A stretch of 56,968 nucleotides of DNA from UBA1732 sp045114455 (GTDB taxonomy: Bacteria > Verrucomicrobiota > Lentisphaeria > Victivallales > UBA1829): contig JBGUKN010000082.1 in NCBI GenBank assembly GCA_045114455.1, positions 1 to 56,968 on the forward strand, given 5' to 3'. Shown one piece after another: positions 56,524 to 56,968 of the stretch (position 1 is its first letter; every line of letters begins with the position of its first letter). The position numbers and the translations under genes were made by a program. A model generated the notes under the pieces. The model saw nothing but the letters and a program-made list of their open reading frames with translations. It did not search any database and was not told the DNA's origin.

Positions 56524-56968
56524 GCATGTTCCGCATTTTTTTCGAAGTTTTTTCCGGCATGCGCCTGTATTGTTTTCCATATTTTCGGAATTCCGTGTCC
56601 TTCCCGCCGGACCGGATCCTCCGCGGAGACGGGACGATCCCGGAAAAACGCTGTTCCGTGGCCGATGGACGTGCTTTTTCGAACCGGTTGTTTTAAAATT
56701 AACAAAAATTTCTTCCTGAAATCTGTTTAATTCTATTTCAATCAACGAAATATTTTTATGAAAATGGGACATGTAATCGGAAAAAGTTTGAAAAAAGCCA
56801 TGAAAAATCCCGTTTTTCCCCGTTTTTTTGAGAAAAACGCGAAAAAACTCCCCTATATATAGAGAGAGCTTTTTTTTGCCGCGGGTTCGGCGGGCAGTTT
56901 TTTGCGTTGCCCGGATGCCGAAGGAAAAAGAGCCTTTCTCCTGTTCGAACAGAACTTTTTTATGCCTC
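56524..56968. other. AT-rich upstream region at the window edge
   Basis: No gene is supported. From 56690 the sequence is dominated by A and T tracts, with CCCCTATATATAGAGAGAG at 56849-56867, which could belong to a promoter for a gene beyond the window. A perfect 12-bp palindrome CTGTTCGAACAG lies at 56941-56952. Confidence 0.4.

Overview
The window is one continuous piece of a GC-rich bacterial chromosome with no plasmid or phage signature. The gene content suggests a member of the PVC superphylum, probably a gut Lentisphaerota bacterium of the Victivallis type. This rests on secreted glycan-degrading enzymes (GH95, GH51, a DUF4038/DUF5605-type hydrolase and two carbohydrate esterases), Hanks kinases with a DWG motif and Cache-like sensor domains, secreted DA1-like metalloproteases, and a Kdo-pathway isomerase that implies a Gram-negative envelope. 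The taxonomy is inferred from gene families and was not tested by a search.

Layout. 1-2840: the edge of a secreted-protein gene, a CNNM/CorC transporter and a Pro/Ala-rich tail-anchored protein with 36-bp tandem repeats. 2971-3226: a previously unannotated candidate structured RNA with its own promoter, an 11-bp closing stem and a T9 tract. 3406-7876: tRNA-His, two tandem secreted DA1-like proteases, a four-helix protein ending in an isolated GGADGPT motif, nspC and tRNA-Pro(TGG). 7991-14269: GH95 fucosidase, an EF-G-like GTPase and a cation:proton antiporter. 14717-21284: an AT-richer GT4 glycosyltransferase, a large repeat protein without a signal peptide, and an esterase flanked by two ~117-bp direct repeats, the second copy lying next to tRNA-Pro(CGG). 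21667-26724: an LPS-kinase-like protein lacking its catalytic Asp, an acetylxylan-esterase-like protein and a GH51 arabinofuranosidase. 27019-37435: a 1371-residue soluble hybrid histidine kinase, then on the minus strand panB, a secreted nitroreductase, a pseudokinase and an active Ser/Thr kinase, closely spaced. 37683-48187: rnr, a lipoprotein, pyrF, a glycoside hydrolase, then purQ, rplU, purC, metX, metW and prmA. 48198-56457: a GT-C-like membrane protein, tatA, tatC, an iron-sulphur protein that fuses NapH and NapG architectures across an internal Tat signal, a DNA glycosylase, a BI-1 protein and a KdsD-type isomerase.

How the genes work together. The secreted hydrolases and esterases point to breakdown of fucosylated and arabinoxylan-like glycans, each gene mostly under its own promoter. 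The metX-metW pair makes O-acetylhomoserine for methionine, purQ and purC are purine steps, pyrF a pyrimidine step and panB a pantothenate step. The tatA-tatC-FeS unit looks like a translocase co-expressed with a substrate. The pseudokinase/kinase pair looks like a sensory unit in which one partner has lost catalysis.

Twenty-odd promoters can be read directly. They share a TTGAC/TTGAA-like -35, a 16-17 base spacer and a -10 that is most often TATATT or TATAGT, not TATAAT. The most promising undescribed items are the candidate RNA at 3006-3226, the NapH-Tat-NapG fusion beside tatAC, and the kinase/pseudokinase pair.
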